Shown here piece by piece: positions 18,639 through 27,519 of a DNA stretch of 64,000 bases. A model generated the notes under the pieces. That model was given only the letters and a program-made list of their open reading frames with translations, ran no database searches and had not been told where the DNA came from. This DNA is from Prevotellaceae bacterium UBA1391. Lineage in GTDB: Bacteria > Bacteroidota > Bacteroidia > Bacteroidales > Bacteroidaceae. The stretch covers positions 219,126-283,125 of the forward strand of contig DBQP01000010.1 in assembly GCA_002305265.1 (NCBI GenBank), read 5' to 3'. How positions within the stretch are numbered: position 1 is the stretch's first letter; every line of letters begins with the position of its first letter. The position numbers were made by a program, and so were the translations under genes.

Positions 18639-18798
18639 GCGCGAAGCATGTGCATCTACAGCGCAGAAGTTATGTAAAAGCAACGCAGAGGATGTCTTTT
18701 AGTAGCGCAGAGAATATGCTTCAGCAGTGCGGAACTTGTGTTTCAGTAGCGCAGAGATTGTACATCGACAGCGCAGCGTGCATGCATCAGCGGCGCAC
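18639..18798 (+). repeat. seven- to eight-unit 22-bp tandem array between gldK and gldL
   Basis: A GCGCAG-like core recurs at 18639, 18661, 18683, 18705, 18727, 18749, 18771 and 18793, always 22 bp apart. Units look like AGCGCAGAGATTGT followed by a TCAGY/TAGT-like end, and are imperfect, with the outer ones more diverged. The unit is unrelated to GAAGGCCTTC but has the same length. The last unit contains the stop codon of gldK, so the array spans the gene end and most of the gldK-gldL gap (18542-18786). Confidence 0.92.
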
Positions 18799-20235
18799 GG
18801 AGCGCACTTTGCCAGTGGACCCTACTTGTGTCCGGACGCAACGGAAACCGATGAAGCTGCGCCCCACGTTCTGGTATTCGTTGGTGCGCCAAGCCGACTT
18901 GATGTAGCTTTCCGGATCTTTCCAGGAGCCTCCGCGCACGCTCTTTCGCTTGAGTGCATACGGATCTTCTTTGGCTGCATTGTAGCGGAGCTGCGGATTG
19001 AGGTCGCTCATGGAGAGCACGCCGGCCTCCGTGTAGACGGTACTGGTCCATTCCGCCACGTTTCCGGCCATGTCGTAGAGCCCGTTTGAGTTGGGACTGT
19101 AGATGCCCACCTTGCTCGTGATCAGGTTGCCGTCCTCGGTGTAGTTGCCTCGGTCGGGCTTGAAGTTCGCAAAGAAGCAGTCCTTGTCGCTCTTCACGCC
19201 TTCCTCGTTCCAGGGCAGTTCGTTTCCGCTCTGGCCGCGCGCGGCGTATTCCCACTCCGCCTCGGTCGGCAGACGGTAGCGCTGAATGTATTTTGCGCTC
19301 GGCCCCAGACCGCGGATGAGGAAGTCCGTACGCCAGTTGCAGAAGGCATTTGCCTGCTCCCAGTTCACGCCGACAACGGGATAGTCGTTGTAGACCGCGC
19401 TGGAGAAGTAGGTGCGCATGTAGAATTCGTTGTTCGCATTCTGGAAGTCGTTCACCCAGCACGTCGTGTCTGGATAGACGTTAACGATGTACGTATTGAC
19501 AAAGTCCCAGAGCGAGGAGAGCGGACGCGTGATGGTCTCACGGTGGATGCGTCCCTCGTCGTCGATGTACGCCGTGTCCTTACTGATGATGACGACCTCG
19601 TCCGGGTTCGTCTGGATGTCGGTGTTGAGGGTGCGTTCCTCCGGATTGAGGCGGTACTTGCGCTGTGCGGCCATCGCGTAGTCGAAGGTCTCGTAGCGGT
19701 AGTTCAGCTGCGAGGCGTCGAGCATTTTGGTTCCGTCGAACGGATGAACCGTGTAGACGCTTTCAATGGCGCGCAGCTGGTCTTCGTCCGGATTGCGCCA
19801 AGGGATGGGTTTGTTCCAGTTGAGGTGCGGCGTAATGGGGTCGCCGTTCTTGTCTTCCTCGATTTTGTACGTCTCGTCGCCGCCGTACGCAGGGTCGGCC
19901 AGACGTTCGCGGATGATGGAGTCGCGCACCCAGTAGACGAACTGACGGTACATCGAGTTCGTCACCTCATGTTCGTCCATCCAGAATGCGTCCACGGAGA
20001 TTTCGCGTACGGGCACGTTCTTGCCCCACAGCGAGTCGCCTTTTTCCTGTCCCATCTTGAGCGAGCCGCGTTTCACGAGGGTCATGCCGAACGGCACGGG
20101 TTCCTGCATGCTGCTTCCGCTCACTCCTGTGACCTCGCCGCCCGTCACAGCGCTTCCCGAACGGGAAGTACCGCCCATGCACGACACAAGCAGCATCAGG
20201 ACGCCGGCTGAAAGTATGATTGACAATTTCTTCAT
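18787..20235 (-). CDS. gldK: T9SS outer-membrane lipoprotein GldK/PorK
   Basis: Lipoprotein that builds the periplasmic ring of the type IX system with GldN. The 482-residue product has a lipoprotein signal with Cys19 (MLLVSC), then an FGE-sulfatase-like fold: WMDEHEVTNSMYRQFVYWV near residue 90, VVGVNWEQANAFCNW near 280, RLPTEAEWEYAARG near 305, and the terminal SVRGGSWKDPESYIKSAWRT and GFRCVR. The fold is used structurally in GldK, not for formylglycine formation. The C-terminal codons and the stop lie inside the 22-bp repeat array. It belongs to the porP-gldKLMN transcription unit. Confidence 0.94.
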   Translation of the reverse strand: MKKLSIILSAGVLMLLVSCMGGTSRSGSAVTGGEVTGVSGSSMQEPVPFGMTLVKRGSLKMGQEKGDSLWGKNVPVREISVDAFWMDEHEVTNSMYRQFVYWVRDSIIRERLADPAYGGDETYKIEEDKNGDPITPHLNWNKPIPWRNPDEDQLRAIESVYTVHPFDGTKMLDASQLNYRYETFDYAMAAQRKYRLNPEERTLNTDIQTNPDEVVIISKDTAYIDDEGRIHRETITRPLSSLWDFVNTYIVNVYPDTTCWVNDFQNANNEFYMRTYFSSAVYNDYPVVGVNWEQANAFCNWRTDFLIRGLGPSAKYIQRYRLPTEAEWEYAARGQSGNELPWNEEGVKSDKDCFFANFKPDRGNYTEDGNLITSKVGIYSPNSNGLYDMAGNVAEWTSTVYTEAGVLSMSDLNPQLRYNAAKEDPYALKRKSVRGGSWKDPESYIKSAWRTNEYQNVGRSFIGFRCVRTQVGSTGKVRSVRR

Positions 20236-20327
20236 ATCTGTTGTTTACGTTTGTTCCCTTATGAGTGTGCTGCCCATGCAGGCAGCAGCCTTCGTTCGGC
20301 GGACGCTGGCGCGCCTTGCCCGCGCGA

Positions 20328-21284
20328 TTAGAGGAAGCGGACGCTCTTGTGGCGGTTCTTGCCTTTCTTGAAGAGGTCGAGTTCCGTTTGATAGCCCAGC
20401 GTGATTTCGTGCGAGCCGTTCGCCATGCCCACGCCCGAGGTGTACATCTGATAGCTGTAGCCGAGCGTTACGCCGTGGAAGTTGCCTCCCACGAACACGG
20501 TGGTCGAGATGTCGGGACTGTATCCCAGGCCTGCGTAGAACGACCGTCCCTCGTAGTTGTAGTGCACCTTCAGCTGCACGTCCTCGCGCCAGTTCTGCAT
20601 GTCGGTCATCACCATGAAGGCGGGTTCCAAAGATAAGAACGAGTTTTTAATGGGAATATTGCATCCTCCCATCAAATTATACATGCGGTCGATCTGATAC
20701 TGGTAGCGCGTCTCCATCTCGATGAGCGGGGCAGAGAGGTGCTGCACGGCGACGCCGGCCCAATAGCGCGGGTGGTAGTAGAAGGCGCCGGCGGAGAAGT
20801 CGACGCGGTTGCCGCTCACCTGCGACGAGGGGAAGGCTGGGTCGCTCTGGTCCTCCAGCTTCACCTTCGACGGGTCGATTTTCTCTGTGATGATGCCGGC
20901 CTGCACGCCGATGGCCACTTTCGAGCGGCTGCTCACGTTGAAGTTGTAGGCATACTGGAGGCCGATGTGCGTCTGCGTGAACATGCCCGCCACGTCGTTC
21001 ATGAAGTTCACGCCTGCGCCGTGGTGGGCATTGAGGAAGTAGATGGGCAGGTCCGCACCCACATACATCGTGGCAGGCGCGTTGTCGTAGCCCGCAAACT
21101 GCATGGCGTAGGCAGCCGCCACATTCAGCAGCCCGTCCGTGCCAGACACCGCCGGGTTGTAGTAGCTGCGAAGCCGCGTAAAGTCGGAGAACTGCACGTC
21201 CATCTGTGCCCGCAGCGTTGTGGATGTAAGCAGTGCGAGGCAGAGCAACAACGTCCGCACGCACATTTTCGGAGGATGACCCAT
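20328..21284 (-). CDS. porP: T9SS outer-membrane protein PorP/SprF family
   Basis: Beta-barrel outer-membrane protein of the PorP/SprF family, required for type IX secretion or for surface attachment of cargo. The 318-residue product has a signal peptide (ending TLRAQ) and the family's QFSDFTRLRSYYNPAVSGTD start, followed by alternating aromatic strands and GxxxHGVTLGYSYQ near the C-terminus. The start at 21284 is assumed; a second methionine at 21266 directly before the hydrophobic core is as likely. It is the first gene before gldKLMN, the conserved order in Bacteroidetes, with about 90 bp to gldK. Confidence 0.93.
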   Translation of the reverse strand: MGHPPKMCVRTLLLCLALLTSTTLRAQMDVQFSDFTRLRSYYNPAVSGTDGLLNVAAAYAMQFAGYDNAPATMYVGADLPIYFLNAHHGAGVNFMNDVAGMFTQTHIGLQYAYNFNVSSRSKVAIGVQAGIITEKIDPSKVKLEDQSDPAFPSSQVSGNRVDFSAGAFYYHPRYWAGVAVQHLSAPLIEMETRYQYQIDRMYNLMGGCNIPIKNSFLSLEPAFMVMTDMQNWREDVQLKVHYNYEGRSFYAGLGYSPDISTTVFVGGNFHGVTLGYSYQMYTSGVGMANGSHEITLGYQTELDLFKKGKNRHKSVRFL

Positions 21285-21322
21285 GCCTATACTAACGGTT
21301 ATACCTTGATATTATTGCCTGC

Positions 21323-21364
21323 GAAGCGTTGGAACGTCGTGTTTTTTCGACATTCCAACGCTTC
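21323..21364 (-). terminator. hairpin between the epimerase gene and porP (attenuator or terminator)
   Basis: A 17-bp stem (21323-21339 with 21348-21364, one wobble) with a loop rich in U on the plus strand, A on the minus strand. In the direction of transcription (minus) no U-run follows the stem, so it may limit rather than stop read-through. I see no TAnnTTTG box for porP in this gap, so porP-gldKLMN may depend partly on transcription from the epimerase promoter. Confidence 0.65.
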
Positions 21365-21396
21365 TTCAGTGTCTGTTCCGGCCCACATCGTCCCGC

Positions 21397-22482
21397 TCAT
21401 TCTCCCAGCAGGATGGTGATGATGCGGTCGGCCGAGCGTCCATCCCAGCGTTCGGGCAGCGACGCCTGCTTCCAGTTGCCTGCGGCGATGCGCTCCACCG
21501 CCTCTGCCAGCAGTTCGGGGTTCTCTCCCACGAGCTCGTTCGTGCCCACCGAGACGGTCTCGATGTGCTCCGTATAGCTGTTGAGCGTGATGCAGGGTAC
21601 GTCGTTGAACGTCGCCTCCTCGGCCACATTGCCCGAGTCGGTCACGACGCCAGCGGCATGCGCCGTCAGCCAACCGAACTCCAGATAGCCGAGCGGCTCC
21701 ACGAGGCGGATGCGGCTGTCGGCCGGCAACAAGCCGCCGACCACCTCACGCGCCTGCTCGCGCAGCGGTGCCACCACCGCCAGCCGGCCCGCCGAGCGCT
21801 CGATGGCCGCCAGCATGCGGCGCAGTTTCTCCACGTTGGCCAGCAGCGCCTTGCGGTTGAGCGTGAACACGAGGTATTCCCGCTCCCCGATGCCGAGCGC
21901 GTCCATCAGCTGCGGGCGGCGGAAGTCAGCGTGATGGTGGCGCAGCGTGTCCATCAGGATGTTGCCCACCATGTAGGTGCGCGACATGTTGCCGCCCTCC
22001 CGGTTCACGTTGCCGTCGCTGCCAGCGCCTGCCGTGAAGAGCAGGTCCGACAGACCGTCAATCACGAGCCGGTTGATTTCCTTCGGCATGTTGATGTCGA
22101 ACGAGCGCGTGCCCGCCACCAGATGCGCCAGACGGATGCCCCGCTTCTTCGTGGTGATGGCCACCGACATCGTCGAGGCCAGGTCGTCGACCACGATCAC
22201 CACGTCGGGCTTCGCCGCGGCGAGATAGTCGTCGAACTTATACATCACACCGGCCGCCAGCACGTTCAGGCTCTCCGCGTCGGCGTCGAGGAACAAGTCG
22301 GGGCGCCGGATGCCGAGATCGTCGAAGAGCGAGGGCTCCAGCGTCGGGTCGTCGGCACTGCCCGTGTAGACGAGCGTGTAGTCAATCGTTTCGCCCGCCG
22401 CCTTCGCACGTTCGATGGCGCGGACGATGGGCGCCACCTTCACGAAGTTCGGACGGGCACCACATGCAATGCAAATGTTCAT
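21397..22482 (-). CDS. UDP-GlcNAc 2-epimerase (WecB) family protein with altered active-site motifs
   Basis: A 361-residue GT-B-fold protein of the non-hydrolysing UDP-GlcNAc 2-epimerase family. The scaffold motifs are present: GARPNFVKVAPI at the N-terminus, DDL near 99-101, TDSGNVAEEATFNDVPC and TYTEH-like NSYTEHIET. Key canonical motifs are changed: HVEAG is HLVAG (Val122 replaces the catalytic Glu), and the THRxEN-like histidine site is FTLNRKAL (Asn209). LVAGTRSFDINMPKEINR replaces the usual AGLRS...PEExNR. I recall similar sequences in other Bacteroidales, so this is likely a conserved subfamily rather than decay. It may act on another UDP-sugar or be non-catalytic. It sits directly upstream of porP-gldKLMN. 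Confidence 0.78.
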   Translation of the reverse strand: MNICIACGARPNFVKVAPIVRAIERAKAAGETIDYTLVYTGSADDPTLEPSLFDDLGIRRPDLFLDADAESLNVLAAGVMYKFDDYLAAAKPDVVIVVDDLASTMSVAITTKKRGIRLAHLVAGTRSFDINMPKEINRLVIDGLSDLLFTAGAGSDGNVNREGGNMSRTYMVGNILMDTLRHHHADFRRPQLMDALGIGEREYLVFTLNRKALLANVEKLRRMLAAIERSAGRLAVVAPLREQAREVVGGLLPADSRIRLVEPLGYLEFGWLTAHAAGVVTDSGNVAEEATFNDVPCITLNSYTEHIETVSVGTNELVGENPELLAEAVERIAAGNWKQASLPERWDGRSADRIITILLGE

Positions 22483-22535
22483 TCAGTCAATATAGTGTTA
22501 AGGCCGGGACATCCCGGCGATGGCCATAAACCGTG

Positions 22536-22567
22536 CAAAAATAAGCATTCGCGCCGAGAGTGCCAAA
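22536..22567 (-). promoter_or_regulatory. Bacteroidetes promoter for the epimerase gene
   Basis: In minus-strand sense TTTG (22564-22567), a 20-bp spacer, and TATTTTTG (22536-22543), a full match to TTTG-N20-TAnnTTTG. It is about 50 bp upstream of the start codon and overlaps nothing but the divergent promoter region. Confidence 0.75.
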
Positions 22568-22582
22568 TTCCACCGCCAGATG

Positions 22583-22614
22583 TTTGCAACAACCGCGAAT
22601 AATCCCTACATTTG
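22583..22614 (+). promoter_or_regulatory. Bacteroidetes promoter for the metallopeptidase gene
   Basis: TTTG (22583-22586), a 20-bp spacer and TACATTTG (22607-22614), a full consensus match, about 30 bp upstream of the ATG at 22647. The promoter is back to back with that of the divergent epimerase gene. Confidence 0.78.
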
Positions 22615-22646
22615 CGCCAAACATATCCCCAAATCCCACCACGCAC

Positions 22647-23528
22647 ATGAAACTAACAGGCAGAAGACAAAGCACACACGTAGAGGACCGCCGCCGCATG
22701 AGCACAGGCGCCAAAGCCGGCATCGGAGGCATCGGCGCCATCATCGTCGCCGTCATCTTCACACTCATGCAGGGCGGCAGCCTCACCGACGTCGTCGGCA
22801 CCGTCGTGCAGCAAGGACTCCAAGGCCAGATCGAGCAGCCCACCAGCGCCAACCGCGAGTTCACCCAAGAGGAACAAGAGGCGGCCACCTTCTCCAAGCA
22901 GGTGCTCGCCAGCCTCGAGGACGTCTGGGCACAGCAGTTCCAGGCCCACGGCCAAACCTACGAATACCCCACGCTCGTGCTCTTCACCGGCAGCGTGCAG
23001 AGCGCCTGCGGACAGGGCACCGCGCAGATGGGTCCCTTCTATTGCTCCGGCGACCAGAAGCTCTACCTCGACCTCTCCTTCTTCGCCACCATGAAGCAGC
23101 AGCTCGGCATCGACATCTCCTCCAGCGCCTCCTTTGCCTACGCCTACGTCATCGCCCATGAGGTGGGCCACCACATCGAGTTCCTGCGCGGCACCCTCGA
23201 CCGCTGCCACCGCAAGATGTCGCAGCTCGACCAAGCCGCCGCCAACCGCCTCAGCGTGAAGCTCGAGCTCCTGGCCGACTACTACGCCGGATGCTGGGCC
23301 CACTACGAGCAGCAGAAATACGGCAGTCTCTCCGACCGCGACTTGGCCGACGCCATCGACGCCGCGCAGAAAATCGGCGACGACTACCTGCAGCGCGCCG
23401 CCGGACGCGCCGCCAATCCCGACAGCTTCACCCACGGCACCTCCGCACAGCGCATGTACTGGCTCAAGAAGGGCTACGAAACCGGCGATTGGAACACGAC
23501 CACCTTCGAGCCCGGCGAGCTCGACTGA
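22647..23528 (+). CDS. ypfJ: neutral zinc metallopeptidase (YpfJ/KPN_02809 family)
   Basis: A 293-residue membrane-anchored putative zinc metallopeptidase. An N-terminal polar leader (VEDRRRMSTG, characteristic of the family) precedes one transmembrane helix (about residues 26-41). The catalytic HEVGHH zinc motif is at residues 171-176, with a downstream ELLADYYAGCW segment supplying the third ligand, and paired cysteines in SACGQGTAQMGPFYC typical of the family. The substrate is unknown. The start at 22647 follows a consensus promoter and gives the family N-terminus. It is monocistronic, with a hairpin 50 bp after the stop. Confidence 0.92.
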   Translation: MKLTGRRQSTHVEDRRRMSTGAKAGIGGIGAIIVAVIFTLMQGGSLTDVVGTVVQQGLQGQIEQPTSANREFTQEEQEAATFSKQVLASLEDVWAQQFQAHGQTYEYPTLVLFTGSVQSACGQGTAQMGPFYCSGDQKLYLDLSFFATMKQQLGIDISSSASFAYAYVIAHEVGHHIEFLRGTLDRCHRKMSQLDQAAANRLSVKLELLADYYAGCWAHYEQQKYGSLSDRDLADAIDAAQKIGDDYLQRAAGRAANPDSFTHGTSAQRMYWLKKGYETGDWNTTTFEPGELD

Positions 23529-23576
23529 CCCCGCCCGCCGCGCACCCACCGCGCCCCGCATCGCCACCTGCGCACC

Positions 23577-23614
23577 GCCGCCCCTGCACCCGCTTCCCAG
23601 CGTGCAGGGGCGGC
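23577..23614 (+). terminator. terminator of the metallopeptidase gene
   Basis: A 13-bp perfect GC-rich stem (23577-23589 with 23602-23614) and 12-nt loop, followed by a short U-containing stretch, 48 bp after the stop codon. Confidence 0.75.
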
Positions 23615-23687
23615 TGCGTTTCCACCCGCACGCCCACCTCCGCCGTCCACGCCACCTCACAGTCGCACCCGCCGCACCCGCCGCAGA

Positions 23688-23835
23688 AAACGACTGCGCT
23701 CGTTTTCCCCCGCCACCACACCCGAAATCCCCAACGACTGCGTTCCTTTTCCCCACCCTCTTTTCTCACAGACAGACACGAAGGCCTTCGCACACCATCA
23801 CGAAGGCCTTCCCGACGCCCCACGAAGGCCTTCCC
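23688..23835 (+). repeat. 22-bp-register array: inverted CAGTCG motif plus GAAGGCCTTC x3
   Basis: AACGACTGCG (the reverse complement of the motif at position 4) occurs at 23689 and 23733, 44 bp apart. Perfect GAAGGCCTTC copies follow at 23780, 23802 and 23824. Counting unit ends, all fall on one 22-bp grid with two blank or decayed positions between. The first copy is embedded in a longer palindrome, GAAAACGA...TCGTTTTC. The array fills the space between two convergent genes. Confidence 0.88.
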
Positions 23836-23863
23836 ATCCCCATCGGCGCCGCAACCATACGCA

Positions 23864-23903
23864 CAGGCGCTGCGCCGGCATGAGAAAACCGGTGCAGCGC
23901 CTG
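23864..23903 (-). terminator. hairpin downstream of the PgpH-like gene
   Basis: A 15-bp stem with one wobble (23864-23878 with 23889-23903) and a 10-nt loop, about 90 bp after the stop of the minus-strand gene. No U-run follows, so its role as terminator is inferred from position. Confidence 0.5.
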
Positions 23904-23991
23904 CAAGGCACATGCGGCAAACCGCAGCAAACAAAACAGGAAGGCCCGCCCCCAGCGAGGCCGGCAGACCGTAGCGTGCCTGCGCCGCCGG

Positions 23992-26115
23992 TCACGATTC
24001 CGAGGCCACCTGCAGCTCTGGATACACGATGCGCGTGTGGTAGATGTTCTTCAGACGATCCTTCAGCACGCTCTTGGCAATCGAGATCTGGCGGAACGTG
24101 ATGTCGCACTCGATGAAGCAACCGTCGGCCAACAGCGAGTCGATGATGCGGTCGACCAGCTGCGAGATGCTCTCCTCCGTGTATTCCGGCAGCGAGCGCG
24201 AGGCCGCCTCCACCGAGTCGCACATCATCAGCACCGCCTCCTCCGCCGTGGCGGGATTCGGACCCGGATACGTGAAGAGCGACTCGTCCACCTCCTCGCC
24301 GGGATGCTGGTTGCGGTAGGTGATGTAGAAATACTTCACCTTGCCCCGTCCGTGGTGCGTCACGATGAAGCGGCGGAGCACCTGCGGCAGGTTGTATTGC
24401 TCCGCCAGCTCGAGGCCGTGGGTCACGTGGCGGATAATCACCTCCGCGCTCTTCTGCGGCGTGAGGCGCGTGTGCGGGTTCGACCCGACCTGATTTTCCG
24501 TGAAGAAGACGGGGCGCTCCATCTTTCCAATGTCGTGATAGAGCGCGCCGGTGCGCACGAGCTGGGCCTTCAGCCCGAGCTTCTTGGCCACCTCGTTCGC
24601 CAGGTTCGACACCTGCATCGAGTGCTGGAAGGTGCCCGGTGCCACCTCCGTCATGCGCTGGAGCAGCGGATGGTTGATGTTGGTGAGCTCCATGAGCGTC
24701 ACGTCGGAGATGAATCCGAAACCACGCTCAAACACGTAGAGCAAAGGATAGGCGAAGAGCAGCAGCACGCCGTTGATGACGAAGAACGTGTAGGAGCGGT
24801 GGCTGAGCTCGCTGAAGCTGACGCCCAGCATCAGCTCGTAGGCCGTGTAGACGACCGCCTGACAAAGCGTGAGAATCACGACCACGCGCACAATCTGCGC
24901 CCGCTCCGAGAGTTCCTTCAGACTCTGGATGGCCACGAGGCCGGCAATCGTCTGGATCAGGATGAACTCGTAGGGATTGGCCAGCGACAGGCTCACAAGC
25001 GAAATCATGCAGACGTGGAAGGCGAAGGCCGTGCGCGAGTCGAGGAAGACCCGGATGATGATGGGCACCATGCAGCAAGGCAGCGCAAACACGTGGAGAA
25101 TGTGGTTGCGCACCATCAGACTGGCCGCCACGCTGAACACCACCAGCAGCGCATAGAGCAGGATGGCGCAGCGCGGATGCTGCAGATAGTCGTGGCGGAA
25201 GATGCCCAGAAACGTCGCCATGATGCTGAGCAACAGCAGCACGAGCACGAGCTGTCCGCTGAAGATGTAGGGCATGCGCGAGTTCTCGATCTCGTTGGCG
25301 CGCGCGATGGCCTCATAGCTCTTGAGCTTGAGATAGGTTTCGGGCGTGACAATCTCGCCACGGTCCACAATCTTTTCGTTGGCCATGACGAAGCCGATGC
25401 CCGTGCTGAGCGTCGACAGATAGTCCGACACCTCCTCCTCCGACTTCTCGCGGTCGAAGGTGGCGTTCTCCTCCAGCACGGTGTTGATGTTCAGCTGCGA
25501 GAGCATGCTGGTCTGGAAGTGCCGGCGGTCGGCGTTGAGGATGTATTGATAGGCCGTATGCGTCGAGAAGAGCCGCTCCACCGGACGCACCGTGGCCACA
25601 TTGTCGGAGATGAGACGCACCACCGACGTGCCCACCGCCGACAGGCTGTCGTAGGCCATGGGCGAGACCACGCCGCGCGCGTAGACCGAGTCGAGCAGCG
25701 ATGCCACGTGCGCCACGTAGTGACGGAAGAGCGGATGCTTCGAGGCCACGACGCGGCTGCCGTCCTCCAGCTGCACGCGCAGCTGCATCAAGCGGCTTTT
25801 CATCGCCGGCGCCACCGTGGAGTTGATGTTGAAATAGGGCTGGAAGGCGCGGCGCACGCTGTCTTGCTGCTGCGCGATGGCGCTGTCGCTCTTTTGGATA
25901 TTGAACTTCTGCGAGGCGTAGAGCGCACCGTAGCGCCACGGCTGGTTGAGCTCATACTCGTAGTTGAACGAGGCGCGACGGGGCATGAAGCCCACAATCA
26001 GCGCCGTGGAGCACACGACGAGAATGGTGGCCAGAAGCCATACCTGCAGCGAGTCCTTATGCTGCTGGCGGCGCGATTTCGGGGCGGCGCCGCGCCAGTA
26101 TTTGGTGAAGTTCAT
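23992..26115 (-). CDS. pgpH: 7TM-HD phosphodiesterase (PgpH-like, likely c-di-AMP hydrolase)
   Basis: A 707-residue membrane protein: one N-terminal transmembrane helix (LLATILVVCSTALIVGF), an extracellular 7TM-HD extracellular domain (about 50-290), a seven-helix membrane bundle (about 290-480), and a cytoplasmic HD domain with ALYHDIGKMERPVFF as the metal-binding HD motif, preceded by an H in PGTFQHSMQV and followed by RHVTHGLELAEQY and THHGRG. In characterised members this architecture hydrolyses c-di-AMP. The ATG at 26115 is preferred over an upstream in-frame TTG at 26133. It follows thrC by about 95 bp on the same strand. Confidence 0.9.
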   Translation of the reverse strand: MNFTKYWRGAAPKSRRQQHKDSLQVWLLATILVVCSTALIVGFMPRRASFNYEYELNQPWRYGALYASQKFNIQKSDSAIAQQQDSVRRAFQPYFNINSTVAPAMKSRLMQLRVQLEDGSRVVASKHPLFRHYVAHVASLLDSVYARGVVSPMAYDSLSAVGTSVVRLISDNVATVRPVERLFSTHTAYQYILNADRRHFQTSMLSQLNINTVLEENATFDREKSEEEVSDYLSTLSTGIGFVMANEKIVDRGEIVTPETYLKLKSYEAIARANEIENSRMPYIFSGQLVLVLLLLSIMATFLGIFRHDYLQHPRCAILLYALLVVFSVAASLMVRNHILHVFALPCCMVPIIIRVFLDSRTAFAFHVCMISLVSLSLANPYEFILIQTIAGLVAIQSLKELSERAQIVRVVVILTLCQAVVYTAYELMLGVSFSELSHRSYTFFVINGVLLLFAYPLLYVFERGFGFISDVTLMELTNINHPLLQRMTEVAPGTFQHSMQVSNLANEVAKKLGLKAQLVRTGALYHDIGKMERPVFFTENQVGSNPHTRLTPQKSAEVIIRHVTHGLELAEQYNLPQVLRRFIVTHHGRGKVKYFYITYRNQHPGEEVDESLFTYPGPNPATAEEAVLMMCDSVEAASRSLPEYTEESISQLVDRIIDSLLADGCFIECDITFRQISIAKSVLKDRLKNIYHTRIVYPELQVASES

Positions 26116-26211
26116 CGTTGGGAATGGAATCAAAGGCGCCCCACCCCGCTCACCACAGCCCTCGAGCGGGCGGAAGAGAAGGAGGAAGGGCGCCGGAATG
26201 GCTGAATCGGA

Positions 26212-27519
26212 TTATTGGGCGAGCAGATACGCCTTGAAGTCGGCGAACGCGGCCGACATCGGCACGCTCTGCTTCTCGCCTTGCATGAAGGCGGCGAGAG
26301 CCGCAGGAAGGGACACGGAGGAGCCGATGATGGTCTCCACGGTGTCGCGGAACTTCGCCGGATGGGCCGTCTCGAGGAACAGTCCCGTCTCTCCCTCGCG
26401 CAATCCCTCGCGCAGGGCACGGCAAGCGCATGCGCCGTGTGGGTCGCACATATAGCCGTCGGCCGCATACACCTCGCGGATGGTCTGCGCAATCTGCTCG
26501 TCGGAATAGGCGGCTCCGCTGATGTCGGCGCAGATGGCGTCGTGGTCGTGGCCGTAGAGCTCGACGATGCGGGCGAAGTTCGAGGGATCGCCCACGTCCA
26601 TGGCGTTGGCGATGGTCTGCACGCTCGCACGCGGTTCATAGCGTCCCGTCTGCAGGTAGTGGAAGAAGATGTCGTTGGCATTGTTCGCCGCGATGAAGCG
26701 GCTGATGGGCAGTCCCATGCGCTTGCCGAAGAGCGCGGAGCAGATGTTGCCGAAATTGCCGGACGGAACGCACACCACGAGACCGTCGGCCTTGCCCAAG
26801 CGCTTCATCTGGGCGTAGGCGTGGAAGTAGTAGAAGGCCTGCGGCAGGAAGCGCGCGACGTTGATGCTGTTGGCCGAGGTGAGGCGCATGTGCTCGTTCA
26901 GCTCCGCGTCCATGAAGGCGGACTTGACGAGACGCTGGCAGTCGTCGAAGACGCCGTCGACCTCCACCGCCGTGATGTTCCGCCCGAGCGTGGTGAACTG
27001 GCATTCCTGGATGGGGCTGACCTTGCCTTTCGGGTAGAGCACGTAGACGTGGATGCCGTCGACACCGAGAAAACCATTGGCCACGGCACTGCCCGTGTCG
27101 CCCGACGTGGCCACGAGCACGTTGACGGTCTGCTGCGCTGCCCCGCCCTTGCGGATGAAGTACTGCAGCAGGCGGGCCATGAAGCGCGCGCCCACATCCT
27201 TGAACGCAAGCGTCGGCCCATGGAAGAGCTCGAGCGAGTAGAGATTCTCCTCGACGCGCACGACAGGGCAATCGAACTGCAGCGTGTCGTCCACGATGCG
27301 GCGCAGGTCGTCGGCAGGAATGTCCTCGCCGAAGAAGCAGTTGGCCACCTCGAACGCAATCTGCTGGAAGGACAGCTGCTCGATATGGTCGAAGAAAGAC
27401 TGGGGCAGCGGCTTGATGCGCGCGGGCATGTAGAGGCCGCGGTCCTCAGCCAGGCCCTTCACAACGGCTTTCTCGAGCGTTGCCTCCGGTGCCTGGTGGT
27501 TGGTGCTATAGAATAACAT
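26212..27519 (-). CDS. thrC: threonine synthase
   Basis: PLP enzyme that converts O-phosphohomoserine to threonine. The 435-residue product has the family N-terminus (MLFYSTNHQAPEATLEKAV), the PLP-lysine motif GPTLAFKDVGARFMA near residue 108, VATSGDTGSAVANGF, and VPSGNFGNICSALFGKRMG. It is the third gene of the thrA/phosphoglycerate-mutase-like/thrC group, but separated from the second by about 340 bp that carry a 22-bp-period repeat array. The start is the ATG at 27519. Confidence 0.96.
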   Translation of the reverse strand: MLFYSTNHQAPEATLEKAVVKGLAEDRGLYMPARIKPLPQSFFDHIEQLSFQQIAFEVANCFFGEDIPADDLRRIVDDTLQFDCPVVRVEENLYSLELFHGPTLAFKDVGARFMARLLQYFIRKGGAAQQTVNVLVATSGDTGSAVANGFLGVDGIHVYVLYPKGKVSPIQECQFTTLGRNITAVEVDGVFDDCQRLVKSAFMDAELNEHMRLTSANSINVARFLPQAFYYFHAYAQMKRLGKADGLVVCVPSGNFGNICSALFGKRMGLPISRFIAANNANDIFFHYLQTGRYEPRASVQTIANAMDVGDPSNFARIVELYGHDHDAICADISGAAYSDEQIAQTIREVYAADGYMCDPHGACACRALREGLREGETGLFLETAHPAKFRDTVETIIGSSVSLPAALAAFMQGEKQSVPMSAAFADFKAYLLAQ

